From the NCBI GenBank assembly GCA_964648295.1, contig CAZYNH010000014.1, positions 1-57,550 on the forward strand: a DNA stretch of 57,550 bases, read 5' to 3'. The notes under the pieces were generated by a model. The model saw only the letters and a list, made by a program, of their open reading frames with translations, searched no databases and was not told the origin of the DNA. Shown here piece by piece: positions 7,192 through 16,425 of the stretch. This DNA is from UBA4055 sp964648295. Lineage in GTDB: Bacteria > UBA4055. Each line of letters opens with the position of its first letter. Positions within the stretch are counted from its first letter, which is position 1. The position numbers and the translations under genes were made by a program.

Positions 7192-8223
7192 CTACTTTTC
7201 TTTTTCTTCTGTGTCCTTAACGGCCTTTTCAAGATCCTTGACCTTATAGATCAGATCCGGAAGACGACCGAGACATGCATCTATCTTCCTCTGTTTGGCG
7301 ATCTCTCTCGAAGGCGTTCCGGTGACGATACTGCCGTCCTTGAGGTTGCCGGCAATGCCGGCCTGAGCGCCGATCATGACCCCCGCGCCGACGCTGATGT
7401 GGCCCACGAAGCCGACCTGTCCGCCTATCATGCAGTGCGGCCCTATCTTTGTACTGCCAGAGATCCCGGTCTGCGCGGCGATGACCGTATTTGCGCCTAT
7501 CTCCACATTGTGCGCGATCTGAAGCAGGTTGTCGAGTTTTGCGCCTTTGCGAATTATTGTCGAGCCTAAAGTCGCCCTGTCTATGCAGGTATTGGCGCCG
7601 ATCTCGACATCATCCTCGATGATCACGTTGCCCACCTGAGGTATCTTGTCGTAGGCGGACTGGTTCGGCGCGAAACCGAATCCGTCTGAACCTATCACGG
7701 CGCCGTTCTGAATTATCACATTGTTCCCTATCACGCAGTTTTCGCGGATAGAAACATTGGAATAAATTATCACATTATCGCCGATCTTCACATTCCGGCC
7801 GATCGTGACATTCGGCTGTATCTGGACATTGTCCCCTATTACCGCTCCCGCCCCGACGGACACGAATGCGCCGACCGCGGGATCTTTGCCTATCTTTGCT
7901 TCAGCGGAAATATCGGCCAGTTTATTTATGCCTTTTTCTGCGACTGGGATCACAGGATGAAAAGCTACGAGAACTTTTAAAAAAGACTGATAAGGGTTTT
8001 CAACCCTGAGAAGAGGTATTGACCTTTCCGTTTTAAAATCCGCAGGCACGATCACCGCTGCTGCATTTGTCGTGTCAATGAGGTGAAAATATTTGGGGTT
8101 GTGAAGAAAAGTTATCTCTGACTCCGAAGCGGTCTCTATTTTGGCAATATCGCTTATTTCGATATCATTGCCCTCAAATTCCGTGCCTATCAGCCCTGCT
8201 ATTTTCTTAAGAAATATCCCCAT
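7192..8223 (-). CDS. lpxD: UDP-3-O-acylglucosamine N-acyltransferase (LpxD)
   Basis: Third step of lipid A synthesis: adds an R-3-hydroxyacyl chain from acyl-ACP to the 2-amino group of UDP-3-O-acylglucosamine. 343 residues. The N-terminal uridine-binding domain (about 1-100) is followed by a left-handed beta helix of hexapeptide repeats (I-G-x-x-x-x turns, about 105-310), with the catalytic His in 'LLQIAHNVEIG'. A short C-terminal helical tail with KVKDLEKAVKDTEEK follows. The ATG at 8223 has an AGGGGG site. The stop of the upstream regulator gene is only 9 nt away, so it is the last gene of the minus-strand operon. It shows that the cell makes lipid A. Confidence 0.96.
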   Translation of the reverse strand: MGIFLKKIAGLIGTEFEGNDIEISDIAKIETASESEITFLHNPKYFHLIDTTNAAAVIVPADFKTERSIPLLRVENPYQSFLKVLVAFHPVIPVAEKGINKLADISAEAKIGKDPAVGAFVSVGAGAVIGDNVQIQPNVTIGRNVKIGDNVIIYSNVSIRENCVIGNNVIIQNGAVIGSDGFGFAPNQSAYDKIPQVGNVIIEDDVEIGANTCIDRATLGSTIIRKGAKLDNLLQIAHNVEIGANTVIAAQTGISGSTKIGPHCMIGGQVGFVGHISVGAGVMIGAQAGIAGNLKDGSIVTGTPSREIAKQRKIDACLGRLPDLIYKVKDLEKAVKDTEEKEK

Positions 8224-8232
8224 ATCGTCCCC

Positions 8233-9786
8233 CTAATTTTTCCTGTTCAGCACCAGAACCGGAAGTATCATCTCCTCAATGCTTACCCCGCCGTGCTGAT
8301 ATGTATTCTTTATCTGTTTATAGAAATCGTTCAGCCCTTTTTCGAATACAAAACAATGATCTTCTTTGGCCAGAACGATATTGTTTCCTTTGAAGACCGA
8401 AGGCATTCTGTATTCCGACGGTTTCTGCCAGAAAAATGTCTGTTTTTTGTTCGAAACGGTCAGGTTCTTACCGTATTTCATCCTGAGGCCCGGGCTGATC
8501 TGACCGTCGCCCGATACTTTTGTGAACCTGTTTATCAGCTTGGCCCCGTGATCTGTGGTAATGATGATCTTAAACCCGTTCTCCCCCAGAGAATTGATCA
8601 GCCTTAAAAGCGAGGAATTCTCGAACCAGCTTTTTATTGTGGCCCTGTATGAACTCTCATTCACCATCATTTCAGAGACAAGCTCATCTTTTTTCTTGTT
8701 GTGTATAAGAAAATCCACCATGTTGACGACTATAGCCAGCAGCGATGTATCCCTGTAGTCGTTCATTGATGATTCCAGCCTGGAGAACTCATCTATTTTG
8801 TATATTTTTGAATATTTGATTTTTCCGGCACAGTTATAACCCTTTGATGAAAGCTGTTTTTCAAGAAGTTCATGCTCATACCTGTTGCTGCTTTTCTCAT
8901 CCTCAAGATTGTCAGAAAATAACTCGGGATATTTTTCCTCAATCTCGGATGGGAAAAGACCGGAAAATATCGCATTCCTGGCAAACTCGGTCGCGGTGGG
9001 GAGAATAGAAAAATAAGACTCTTTTTCTACATAAAAACCTTCTTTGAGAATATCGCTTATTATGCTCATCTGATCGTACGGGAAGCAGTCTATGACTATC
9101 AGGGCCAGTTTCTCTTTGCCGATGTAAGGCATAATGTACTTATCAATAATATCGACCGAGAGGACCGGGGCGGACTTGCCTTCGTTAATCCATTCCCTGT
9201 AATGAGACTGTACATAGCTGCCGAAAACCGTATTGGCTGACGACCTTAGATCATCGAATGTCTCGGTAAGATTAACATCCTTAATTTCGTCAAGTTTAAG
9301 TCCAAGCGCCGTAAGTTCCTCATTGAACCTGATCCAGCCGTCCGCGTCAGGCATCTGATCCAGCATTGCAGTAAGTGTCCTGTAGCTCCTTATGTAACTT
9401 TTTGAGATGCTTTCGGTTACAATATCATCTTTATCGAGATTTTTCCTTATGCTCAGATACAGCTGAAGCGGGCTTACAGGCTTTGTCAGGTAATCGTCAA
9501 TCATATTGCCCACAGCTTCAAGAAAGATACCTTCCTCCTCGGACTTGGTCACCATGACCGCTTTTACCGAACTGTCAGCGGCTTTTATCCTCTTCAGCGT
9601 CTCGAGGCCGTCTATCCCCACCATCATTTCGTCGAGTATTACAAGATCATAGCTGTTTTCTTTTACCATCTTAACGGCGTCAAAGCCGTTCGTAGCGGTC
9701 AATACATCGTAACCTTTCTGCTCAAGATAGAGTATGTGCGGTTTTAATAGAGATATCTCGTCGTCGACCCAGAGTATTCTGTTCAT
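8233..9786 (-). CDS. porX: PorX-type response regulator with PglZ phosphatase-like domain
   Basis: 517 residues. A CheY-like receiver (1-115) has acidic residues D8/D9/E10, phospho-acceptor D52, T80 and K102. A helical linker follows, then an alkaline-phosphatase-superfamily (PglZ) domain from about 225: 'VIDCFPYDQM' (D233), 'LPTATEFARNAIFSG' (nucleophile Thr candidate 264/266), 'ITTDHGAKL' and 'QHGGVSIEEM'. This order and length match PorX, the regulator of the type IX secretion system in Bacteroidota, shown there to hydrolyse oligonucleotides. All metal-ligand motifs look intact. The start overlaps the previous gene's stop (ATGA). No PorY kinase or T9SS structural gene is in the window. Confidence 0.88.
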   Translation of the reverse strand: MNRILWVDDEISLLKPHILYLEQKGYDVLTATNGFDAVKMVKENSYDLVILDEMMVGIDGLETLKRIKAADSSVKAVMVTKSEEEGIFLEAVGNMIDDYLTKPVSPLQLYLSIRKNLDKDDIVTESISKSYIRSYRTLTAMLDQMPDADGWIRFNEELTALGLKLDEIKDVNLTETFDDLRSSANTVFGSYVQSHYREWINEGKSAPVLSVDIIDKYIMPYIGKEKLALIVIDCFPYDQMSIISDILKEGFYVEKESYFSILPTATEFARNAIFSGLFPSEIEEKYPELFSDNLEDEKSSNRYEHELLEKQLSSKGYNCAGKIKYSKIYKIDEFSRLESSMNDYRDTSLLAIVVNMVDFLIHNKKKDELVSEMMVNESSYRATIKSWFENSSLLRLINSLGENGFKIIITTDHGAKLINRFTKVSGDGQISPGLRMKYGKNLTVSNKKQTFFWQKPSEYRMPSVFKGNNIVLAKEDHCFVFEKGLNDFYKQIKNTYQHGGVSIEEMILPVLVLNRKN

Positions 9787-10508
9787 AGGCTTATCTCCGG
9801 AAAAGTATTCAGCCTGATATCTGTAAAGAAGATCGTCAGCTTGGACGGCGGATTGAACGCGCTAACCCTGATCCTTCTTGGGAAGAGAACGCCTTTTTCA
9901 TTTGTGAAATAATCGTAGACCTTTCTCAGCTTTATCTCTCTTTCCTTGTAGTCGTCTATCTCAGTTACGGAAAGTTTCTCGTTGAATGTTACGAAACTGT
10001 ACATGTCTCCGCCTGAATTGATCCTGACTTTAAGTTTCCCGTCCCTGCCTGCAATATCGGAGATCTCTTTTCCAGCGGCTCTGCCGAGGATCGAATTCCT
10101 CAGATCTGAGACATCAATGTCTATACCTGTTACCCTTCTTAAAGCGTCCTCGCCGCTTTTATCCCTGACGGTCAGGTTCTCATTATAATTTACGGCTATC
10201 AGAGTATCTTTGTCCATAAACATAATGGCTGTAGTTTCTCCCACTATTCCTTTGATCTCAATATAAATAGTGTCCCCTGAAGAAAGAAAAATATACCCGC
10301 TTGACTGTTTTCTGTCGCTTGCTGTAGAGTATGAGAAATCGAACCTGCCCGAAATCGACCTGATGCCTGCGTGATTTTCTTCCAGCCTTGTTCTTATGTC
10401 ATCCTCCTTAACCTCGTTAAGATCGTAAGTCCTGAAGCCTGATCCTGTAGAAACGCAGGCGGATAAGAAAAACGCTGTAATTATTAAGATTAACCGGCTT
10501 CGCTTCAT
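9783..10508 (-). CDS. DUF4292-like outer-membrane lipoprotein
   Basis: 241 residues. The lipoprotein signal peptide ends in the lipobox L-S-A-C (Cys18). The rest is predicted beta-rich: 'NHAGIRSISGRFDFSYS', 'SGYIFLSSGDTIYIEIKG', 'ALRRVTGIDIDVSDLRNSILG'. This fits the DUF4292 family, whose members resemble LolA/LolB folds and are mostly found in Bacteroidota/FCB genomes next to TPR proteins. Start ATG at 10508 abuts the stop of the upstream TPR gene (TAG-ATG, no gap), and its own stop overlaps porX, so all three are translationally linked. A lipoprotein-trafficking or surface role is plausible but unproven. Confidence 0.8.
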   Translation of the reverse strand: MKRSRLILIITAFFLSACVSTGSGFRTYDLNEVKEDDIRTRLEENHAGIRSISGRFDFSYSTASDRKQSSGYIFLSSGDTIYIEIKGIVGETTAIMFMDKDTLIAVNYNENLTVRDKSGEDALRRVTGIDIDVSDLRNSILGRAAGKEISDIAGRDGKLKVRINSGGDMYSFVTFNEKLSVTEIDDYKEREIKLRKVYDYFTNEKGVLFPRRIRVSAFNPPSKLTIFFTDIRLNTFPEISL

Positions 10509-11903
10509 CTAAAATCCCGCCTCAAGCATATATGTGCATTCAGCTATTATCCCGGACAGTTCAACAGCTGTACGGTTGATCGAGATATTGCTTATAGTTT
10601 CAGCCTTATTCAGAGCTTCTTTAATATCTTTGTAATGCGCGAAAAGCTCATCAGAGCTGGGATGGAAATAAATGCTTTCATCTGAAAATAAGACATCCAT
10701 TATCTCTTCAGCCTCGACATGCCTACCCAGCCTGTATAAGACCCATGCTTTGGTATCAAGGAAAGTAACACTGCCCTTTCTTAAGTTAAGGGCCTTTTCA
10801 ACCATTTCAAGAGCGCGGTCCAGTTCCTTACCCATAACGGCGAGCGAATAAGAATAGTTGTTCAGAAGCTCAGGATCTTCCGGGAATTTCTCCAGGGCTT
10901 TTTCGAAAAATTTAACTGTGAATTCGTCATTTCCAGCCTTAGAATACTCGTTGGAAATTATTTTGTATATCTGATCGTTATCGGGGTTTTCAGATATTAT
11001 CGAATCGAAGATTATCTCGGCCCCGGAAAAATCATTTCTGGACATATCCAGGGAAGCCAGTTTCATTTTCAGAGTACTGTCATTTAATTTTCTTATACCT
11101 TCGATAAGTATATTGCGGGCTTTATCGGCTTCAGATCTTTTCAAACTGAATTCGGAATTGAAATAATAATATCCTGTCTCCTCGTAATTATACCTGTCCA
11201 TTTTCCTGAGCGTCTTTTCCGCCATTTCGTATTCACCCAGCTTCAGATATTCATTAAACGCCATACTGTAGAATGAGTATGGTATTTCGCCGTATTTTTT
11301 TTCAAGCGCTTCAATTATACTTTCAACCGGCCCAGTCACTTTCTTCAGCCTGGTATGTACAAGGAAGAGCACGCTGTTAAAAAAGAATTCGTACCTGGAA
11401 TTCAATTCCTGAGGGTACAGATCTTTGACGAATTCAATGAAACCGTCCGGATCGAAGAACGAGTATATACCGTCAGCCATCCTCTGCTTTAATACGGTCG
11501 CCGCCGTGTTTATCTCACCAAGTTCGTTAAGATCGGAAACAATTTTATCCAGCACCGTGTAAGCTTCAGGTTTTCCCGGTTCGTAACTGAGGTACAAATA
11601 TATCCCGAACCTTCCGAGGTTATAACCGCTTTCGTAAAGCTCTTTGAGCATCCTGAAACCCTCATCCTTTTTGCCTGTAATAAGGTTCCGGACAGACAGA
11701 TTCAGTTTAACAGCATCACTATTGGATCTCAGGAAAGCTATCTGAAAATTCTCCTCGGCTCTTTCGGCATTTCCCGTCTGCTCATGATAAAGCGCGTTAA
11801 GAAAATATCTTACCCCGCCCGCATCGTAGTTCGAATACTCTTTTTTTGAAAATGAGTGAAGCGAGAGAGCTATAAGCAGTACCTGTATGCATATCACCTT
11901 CAT
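10509..11903 (-). CDS. Exported TPR-repeat protein
   Basis: 464 residues. A short N-terminal signal-like segment (KVICIQVLLIALSLHSFS) precedes about ten helical-pair repeats. Clear TPR units include 'AERAEENFQIAFLRSNSDA', 'DNDQIYKIISNEYSKAGN' and 'PELLNNYSYSLAVMGKELDRALEMVEKALNLRKG', ending in 'AWVLYRLGRHVEAEEIM'. A TPR protein directly before a DUF4292 lipoprotein gene is the arrangement seen in Bacteroidota. The ribosome binding site GAGG overlaps the end of the upstream lipoprotein gene (7 nt gap). Probably a periplasmic scaffold in the same envelope pathway. Confidence 0.82.
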   Translation of the reverse strand: MKVICIQVLLIALSLHSFSKKEYSNYDAGGVRYFLNALYHEQTGNAERAEENFQIAFLRSNSDAVKLNLSVRNLITGKKDEGFRMLKELYESGYNLGRFGIYLYLSYEPGKPEAYTVLDKIVSDLNELGEINTAATVLKQRMADGIYSFFDPDGFIEFVKDLYPQELNSRYEFFFNSVLFLVHTRLKKVTGPVESIIEALEKKYGEIPYSFYSMAFNEYLKLGEYEMAEKTLRKMDRYNYEETGYYYFNSEFSLKRSEADKARNILIEGIRKLNDSTLKMKLASLDMSRNDFSGAEIIFDSIISENPDNDQIYKIISNEYSKAGNDEFTVKFFEKALEKFPEDPELLNNYSYSLAVMGKELDRALEMVEKALNLRKGSVTFLDTKAWVLYRLGRHVEAEEIMDVLFSDESIYFHPSSDELFAHYKDIKEALNKAETISNISINRTAVELSGIIAECTYMLEAGF

Positions 11904-11910
11904 TTATGCC

Positions 11911-12420
11911 TCAGTTATATACAGATATTATTATTCTTCCGTCTTCGGTCAGAACAGAAGATGAACTGAAATCTTTTTTCAGCCTGACAGTTATCTGAAC
12001 CGATTCCTTGAATTCAAAGAATTTCACCGAGCTCACTACCGCTCTGTTGTAAACATAATTCTTGAGGGTCTCGGAGAATTTTCCCTTGTAAAAACTTATG
12101 TTAAAAAAATTATCACCGGAGAAAAAAGTGGATATATTGGACTTGGGATCGTCGCCTCTGTATTTAAAACTTATCATAACGCCGTTGCTTTTCTCAGTCA
12201 CATCAAGATCGGAAATGATAAACGATATCTTGTCTGCAGGGGCGGTTTTTTTTTCATCTTTGGAAATTATCTTTTCCTTCTTGGTTAAAGGTCTGACTTC
12301 TTCGGTGTGAGCGTTCTTTATGCCTGTGTCCTCTTTTACAGGTTCGCCGCCGGCGGGCCTGATCGCGGAGCATCCTGTAAAAGCCCAAATGAGCGCAGCC
12401 GCTAAAATTATTATCTTCAT
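11911..12420 (-). CDS. Lipoprotein with AMIN-like beta domain
   Basis: 169 residues. The signal peptide ends in the lipobox F-T-G-C (Cys17), followed by a low-complexity charged linker (about 20-65) rich in Lys/Glu. The C-terminal 100 residues ('ISFIISDLDVTEKSNGVMISF...VQITVRLKKDF...VLTEDGRIIISVYN') have the strand pattern of AMIN domains, which bind peptidoglycan or secretin partners. The match is by pattern only. It is the first of the four-gene envelope cluster ending in porX/lpxD. AGGAG lies about 9 nt upstream of the ATG. Confidence 0.65.
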   Translation of the reverse strand: MKIIILAAALIWAFTGCSAIRPAGGEPVKEDTGIKNAHTEEVRPLTKKEKIISKDEKKTAPADKISFIISDLDVTEKSNGVMISFKYRGDDPKSNISTFFSGDNFFNISFYKGKFSETLKNYVYNRAVVSSVKFFEFKESVQITVRLKKDFSSSSVLTEDGRIIISVYN

Positions 12421-12478
12421 TTATTTTTTGCTCCTTCTGTTCTGTTCAACAACTTCTCAATAATACCACATAAATATA

Positions 12479-15400
12479 CTAAAGTTCTTTTTCTTTCGCC
12501 TCAAATTCTTCAATTCTTTTTAAAAGGTCTTTTACTCCGTCCATCCCGTACTTGTAACCGATCCCTGAAAATATTTTTTCCGCTTTAATGGCGGCTGCTT
12601 TGGCTGATGAAGCATCCTTCATATCTTCAAAATAAGTGTAGGCGAGATTATACAATGCTTTGCCTTCAGAATGTATGTCGTTATGTTTTTTTGAGTAATC
12701 TATCTGCATCTGATAGTATTCTATGCTTTTTTTAATATCACCCGTTTCTGCATAGCAGTTTGCCAGGTTCCCGTAACCGTGACCGACCATCTCGATATTG
12801 TTTATGCTCCGCGAGAACTCGATGTTCTTTTCATAAATATCGACGGCTTTTTTATAATCTTTTTTCTGAAAATAGACATCAGCCCTGTTATCGTTCAATA
12901 TCGACATTCTGAATTTATCTCCGGTCCTGTTTAGTATCGCTTCCCTTTCCGAACAAAGAATCAGGGCTTCGTCATATTCTTTCTGCTCAAGCCTTATGTT
13001 AAAAAGGCTCTGGAGCAGAAGCTCTTTGATATGAAGTTTACCTGTTCTCTCCACCAGCTTTATTCCTTCCTTAATATTTTTTTCAGAAGCCCTGTAGTCT
13101 CCCTTAATGTAGCTCACTCTCGACATTCCGTCAAGCGCTCTCATTACAAGATCGATATTATGTATCTTTTTGGCTTCGGTGAAAATTTTCTCAAAATATT
13201 TCTGGGCGTCATCCATTTTGCCCGTCTGACCGTATGCAGTGGCAATATTCTGGAGAGCTATGAACTTTTCGTTGACAAGCCCGTTGTTTTCTGCGGTACC
13301 GTACATTTTATTATAGTGGACAAGTGCTTCTTTAAATTCCCGTTTCACAAAATGGTACAGACCTTTTGAGCACTCCAGGTCAACAAAATACTTTGGCGTC
13401 CCTGATCCTTTAATGAGTTTTTCGGCTTTCTGAATAGTATCTCTCATGCTCTCGACATTCCCTGTTCTGTAATAAACCGATGACAGTTCGATCAGAGCTT
13501 CAAGCTGAAGTGCTTTATCCTTCAGTTCCCCCAATCCTTTATAAAACTCTTCCGACTCCTTATACCTGGCGTCCCGCCTCAATATATTGAGCTTTTTGAC
13601 CATAGCTTTTTCATACAAATATGAGCCTTTTGCGGCGGAGCCGGATATTTTATCGCATACCTGAATTGCCTTCTGCCTTTTCTCCGTAACCCTGTATATA
13701 TCGAAATCGAGAAAATAGCTCTCCAGCTTCTCTTCGGCAGGCATTTTATATTTTCTATAGAGCTTCAGATACTCGAAGGTCTCTTTGAACCTGAATTTAG
13801 CTTTTGCCGACTCTGCCGATTTCAGAAGATAATATCTTGCCTTGTCCTTATCGTTCGTATGCCTGTAATGAAAGGCGAGAAGCTCGTAGGCAGAGCTTAT
13901 GTTGTCCCCGAAATTCCTCTCGTAGAGCTGGGCTATTCTCAGATGATATTTTCTCCTCAGGGAGAACAGCAGTGTCTCGTACGCGACCTCCTGCGTGATA
14001 GCGTGCTTGAACAGATACTCGTTCTCGCCGGATTCCTCGAAAATGGTCAGGTCCACCTTTGTCAGGTCGAAGAGACTGTCCTTAATATCGAGCCTGTCAG
14101 CGATCTCTTTAAGATTCTGCAGCTGTTTAAGAATGTCGAACTGGAATATCCTGCCTATTACCGAAGCTATCTTCAATATCGTCTTGCTGTTCTCGTCAAG
14201 CTTGTCGATCCTTGAAAGAACTATATCGTTCACATTGTCGGGTATGCTGATCGTTTTAATCGAAGGTTTGATCCTGTACATTACCGAAGATTTTTCCAGA
14301 GCCGCCAGAGCCTTGTCCCTCTCTGACATGAACTTATCTTCTATTTTAGCTTCGCCGCCGCTTTCCCTGTCTGGTATAAGACTTCCGTCGTTCTTGAGCC
14401 CGAGAAGTATCTCTTCCATAAAGAAAGGGTTACCCTTGGTTTTCTGATAGATCTGCTCATAGATCTTTGCGGGTATTGTTGTCAGATTGAATTTCTCAAG
14501 AAGGAACTGCTTACCCTCGTCATATTCAAGGTTTTTAAGTTCAAGCGTGTATGCCGAATCTGAGCTTTCGAAAGGTGCAAGTATGGCATCGGGCCTGTAA
14601 ACGAAGTGAATGGAGCATGGGGATTTTTTTGTATCGAAAACATTCAAGAGAGAGGCAAAGAAATCCGCTGAGGCGGGATCCAGCCAGTGAGCGTCCTCGA
14701 GATAAAGTACCGTTTTCTTTTCTTTGATTACTTTGCAAAATACGCTAAGCGAAACTTCCGTGAAAAAATCCTTAAGACCGGGATCGCTGGTATTGGAAGA
14801 AGATTCTTTCCAGGACAATAATTCAGCAAAAAGAATTGTGTTTTCTGCCTCTTCCGCAAATTTTAGAAGGGTTTTGAGCTTTGTGAGTTTTTCTTGCAGG
14901 CTGTCGAATATAGTCACCCCTGCGAATTTGGCTATGAATTCCTTTACCGCGTAGTAAGTGTTGTTCTTCGTGTAGGACAGGCAGTTAACAAGACAGCATT
15001 CGTTCTCTTTCCTTCTGTCTTCGAAAAGTTTGTTCACAAGAACGGACTTGCCCAGGCCGGCTTCGGCTTTTACATTGACCAAAACGGCTTTCTTCTTTTT
15101 TAGTACGGCATTATATTCTTCAAGTTCTTTTTTCCTCCCGATAAGCTTAAATCTCTTGCTTTTTCTTGTTTCGAGGAGTTTTACCAGAGGATATGCGCTA
15201 AAGAGTCCGGATACGCCTTTCAGCTTGAGCTTTCTTTCCTCTCCTGTTTCAATCTCAGGGACTCTTTCCTTTACCGAGGGAGCGATTATAATTTCATTGT
15301 CTCCGGCCGATGCCATCAGCCTCGCGCTCAGATTAACCGTACTTCCCATCACCGTGAATTCCTGCCGGTACGAAGCCCCGACAACACCAAAATAAATATT

Positions 15401-16405
15401 TCCGTTGTTCAGGCCGGCTTTAATAGTAATAGCCTGAGGCTTGTACTGTCTTATCTCCTGAAGAGCTCTGAGCGCGAACTCCTCGTTCTTCTCCGTCGAG
15501 ACCGGCGCTCCAAAAAGAGCGATTATCTTGTTGCCTTTGTCGCCCATGTCAATTTTATTAACAAAACCCTGATATTTTTTTACTGTCGCTGAGACTAGAG
15601 TGCAGAACCCATTAAGCAGTTTATAATCGAATTTTTTACCGTACTCGACACCCGTGAAGTTCAAAAACACGACCGCGCAGTTCCTCAGATCACCGTGCTC
15701 CAGAGCGCCGGCCCTGTCCCTTTCAACGATCTCTTTACCAATAAACTCAGAATACCATTTTTCTTCTTTTGCCGGCGCTGCTTTTTTAATCGGGGGCACA
15801 GATCTTTTTGATCCTGCCGGTCTTACAAGCCTGTAATAACCTTTATGCGCCTCGCAGCCCAGCGTTTTACCCGTTGTATTCATCTCAGGCGTCACTATTA
15901 TTTCACCTTTTTCGGCGTGATGCTCGCATTCGCACGCTCCGTCAAGCGTATCGCCGGCAATGAAATACTGTTTTCCGTCATCCCCGACCATGCCTATTAC
16001 GGATTCTCCGTGCGCAATTCCGATCTTCATGTTGATCGAGCACTGTCCGGCGATAGTCTCTATGCGTTCGAATTTCTTAACGGAGTCCTGCATCTCCAGC
16101 GCGGTCATCAGAACTTTTTCTTTAAGAATCCTTTCAGGAAAAAAAACAGTGACCGCGTCCCCCCCGAACTTATAAACAGACCCTCCGGCCGACGAAACGA
16201 TCGTTATCAGCTCCTCGAAGACCTCATTTATTATCCTCGATATTTCCTCTGAGCCTTCTTTACCTTTGGCGGTCAGTTTTTCGGACAGGTTCGTAAACCC
16301 GGAAAGGTCGGCGAACATAACGGTACCATTTTCCCGCACGAACCCTTTTTTTAGCGCTTTAGTGTATATCTCCGTGAAATGTTCAGGAATGTATTTTGAC
16401 AGCAT
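12479..16405 (-). CDS. Soluble-adenylyl-cyclase-like protein: two cyclase domains, ATPase, TPRs
   Basis: 1308 residues. Two class III cyclase homology domains come first. C1 has both metal Asp residues (D33 in FADLSGF, D83 in GGDAVTVFF). C2 has lost the first Asp (FLNFTG) but keeps the N/R pair in 'VMGSTVNLSARLMA'. An AAA-type ATPase follows with Walker A AEAGLGKS, Walker B 'KTVLYLEDAHW' and 'KGNPFFMEEILLGL', then about eight TPR units to the end. This is the layout of mammalian soluble adenylyl cyclase, with C1 giving metals and C2 the transition-state residues. cAMP production is likely; the signal is unknown. ATG at 16405 follows GGGGG; a TTG six codons upstream has no site. The gene follows polA by 20 nt. 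Confidence 0.85.
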   Translation of the reverse strand: MLSKYIPEHFTEIYTKALKKGFVRENGTVMFADLSGFTNLSEKLTAKGKEGSEEISRIINEVFEELITIVSSAGGSVYKFGGDAVTVFFPERILKEKVLMTALEMQDSVKKFERIETIAGQCSINMKIGIAHGESVIGMVGDDGKQYFIAGDTLDGACECEHHAEKGEIIVTPEMNTTGKTLGCEAHKGYYRLVRPAGSKRSVPPIKKAAPAKEEKWYSEFIGKEIVERDRAGALEHGDLRNCAVVFLNFTGVEYGKKFDYKLLNGFCTLVSATVKKYQGFVNKIDMGDKGNKIIALFGAPVSTEKNEEFALRALQEIRQYKPQAITIKAGLNNGNIYFGVVGASYRQEFTVMGSTVNLSARLMASAGDNEIIIAPSVKERVPEIETGEERKLKLKGVSGLFSAYPLVKLLETRKSKRFKLIGRKKELEEYNAVLKKKKAVLVNVKAEAGLGKSVLVNKLFEDRRKENECCLVNCLSYTKNNTYYAVKEFIAKFAGVTIFDSLQEKLTKLKTLLKFAEEAENTILFAELLSWKESSSNTSDPGLKDFFTEVSLSVFCKVIKEKKTVLYLEDAHWLDPASADFFASLLNVFDTKKSPCSIHFVYRPDAILAPFESSDSAYTLELKNLEYDEGKQFLLEKFNLTTIPAKIYEQIYQKTKGNPFFMEEILLGLKNDGSLIPDRESGGEAKIEDKFMSERDKALAALEKSSVMYRIKPSIKTISIPDNVNDIVLSRIDKLDENSKTILKIASVIGRIFQFDILKQLQNLKEIADRLDIKDSLFDLTKVDLTIFEESGENEYLFKHAITQEVAYETLLFSLRRKYHLRIAQLYERNFGDNISSAYELLAFHYRHTNDKDKARYYLLKSAESAKAKFRFKETFEYLKLYRKYKMPAEEKLESYFLDFDIYRVTEKRQKAIQVCDKISGSAAKGSYLYEKAMVKKLNILRRDARYKESEEFYKGLGELKDKALQLEALIELSSVYYRTGNVESMRDTIQKAEKLIKGSGTPKYFVDLECSKGLYHFVKREFKEALVHYNKMYGTAENNGLVNEKFIALQNIATAYGQTGKMDDAQKYFEKIFTEAKKIHNIDLVMRALDGMSRVSYIKGDYRASEKNIKEGIKLVERTGKLHIKELLLQSLFNIRLEQKEYDEALILCSEREAILNRTGDKFRMSILNDNRADVYFQKKDYKKAVDIYEKNIEFSRSINNIEMVGHGYGNLANCYAETGDIKKSIEYYQMQIDYSKKHNDIHSEGKALYNLAYTYFEDMKDASSAKAAAIKAEKIFSGIGYKYGMDGVKDLLKRIEEFEAKEKEL

Positions 16406-16425
16406 AAAGCCCCCTTTCAGCAAAA

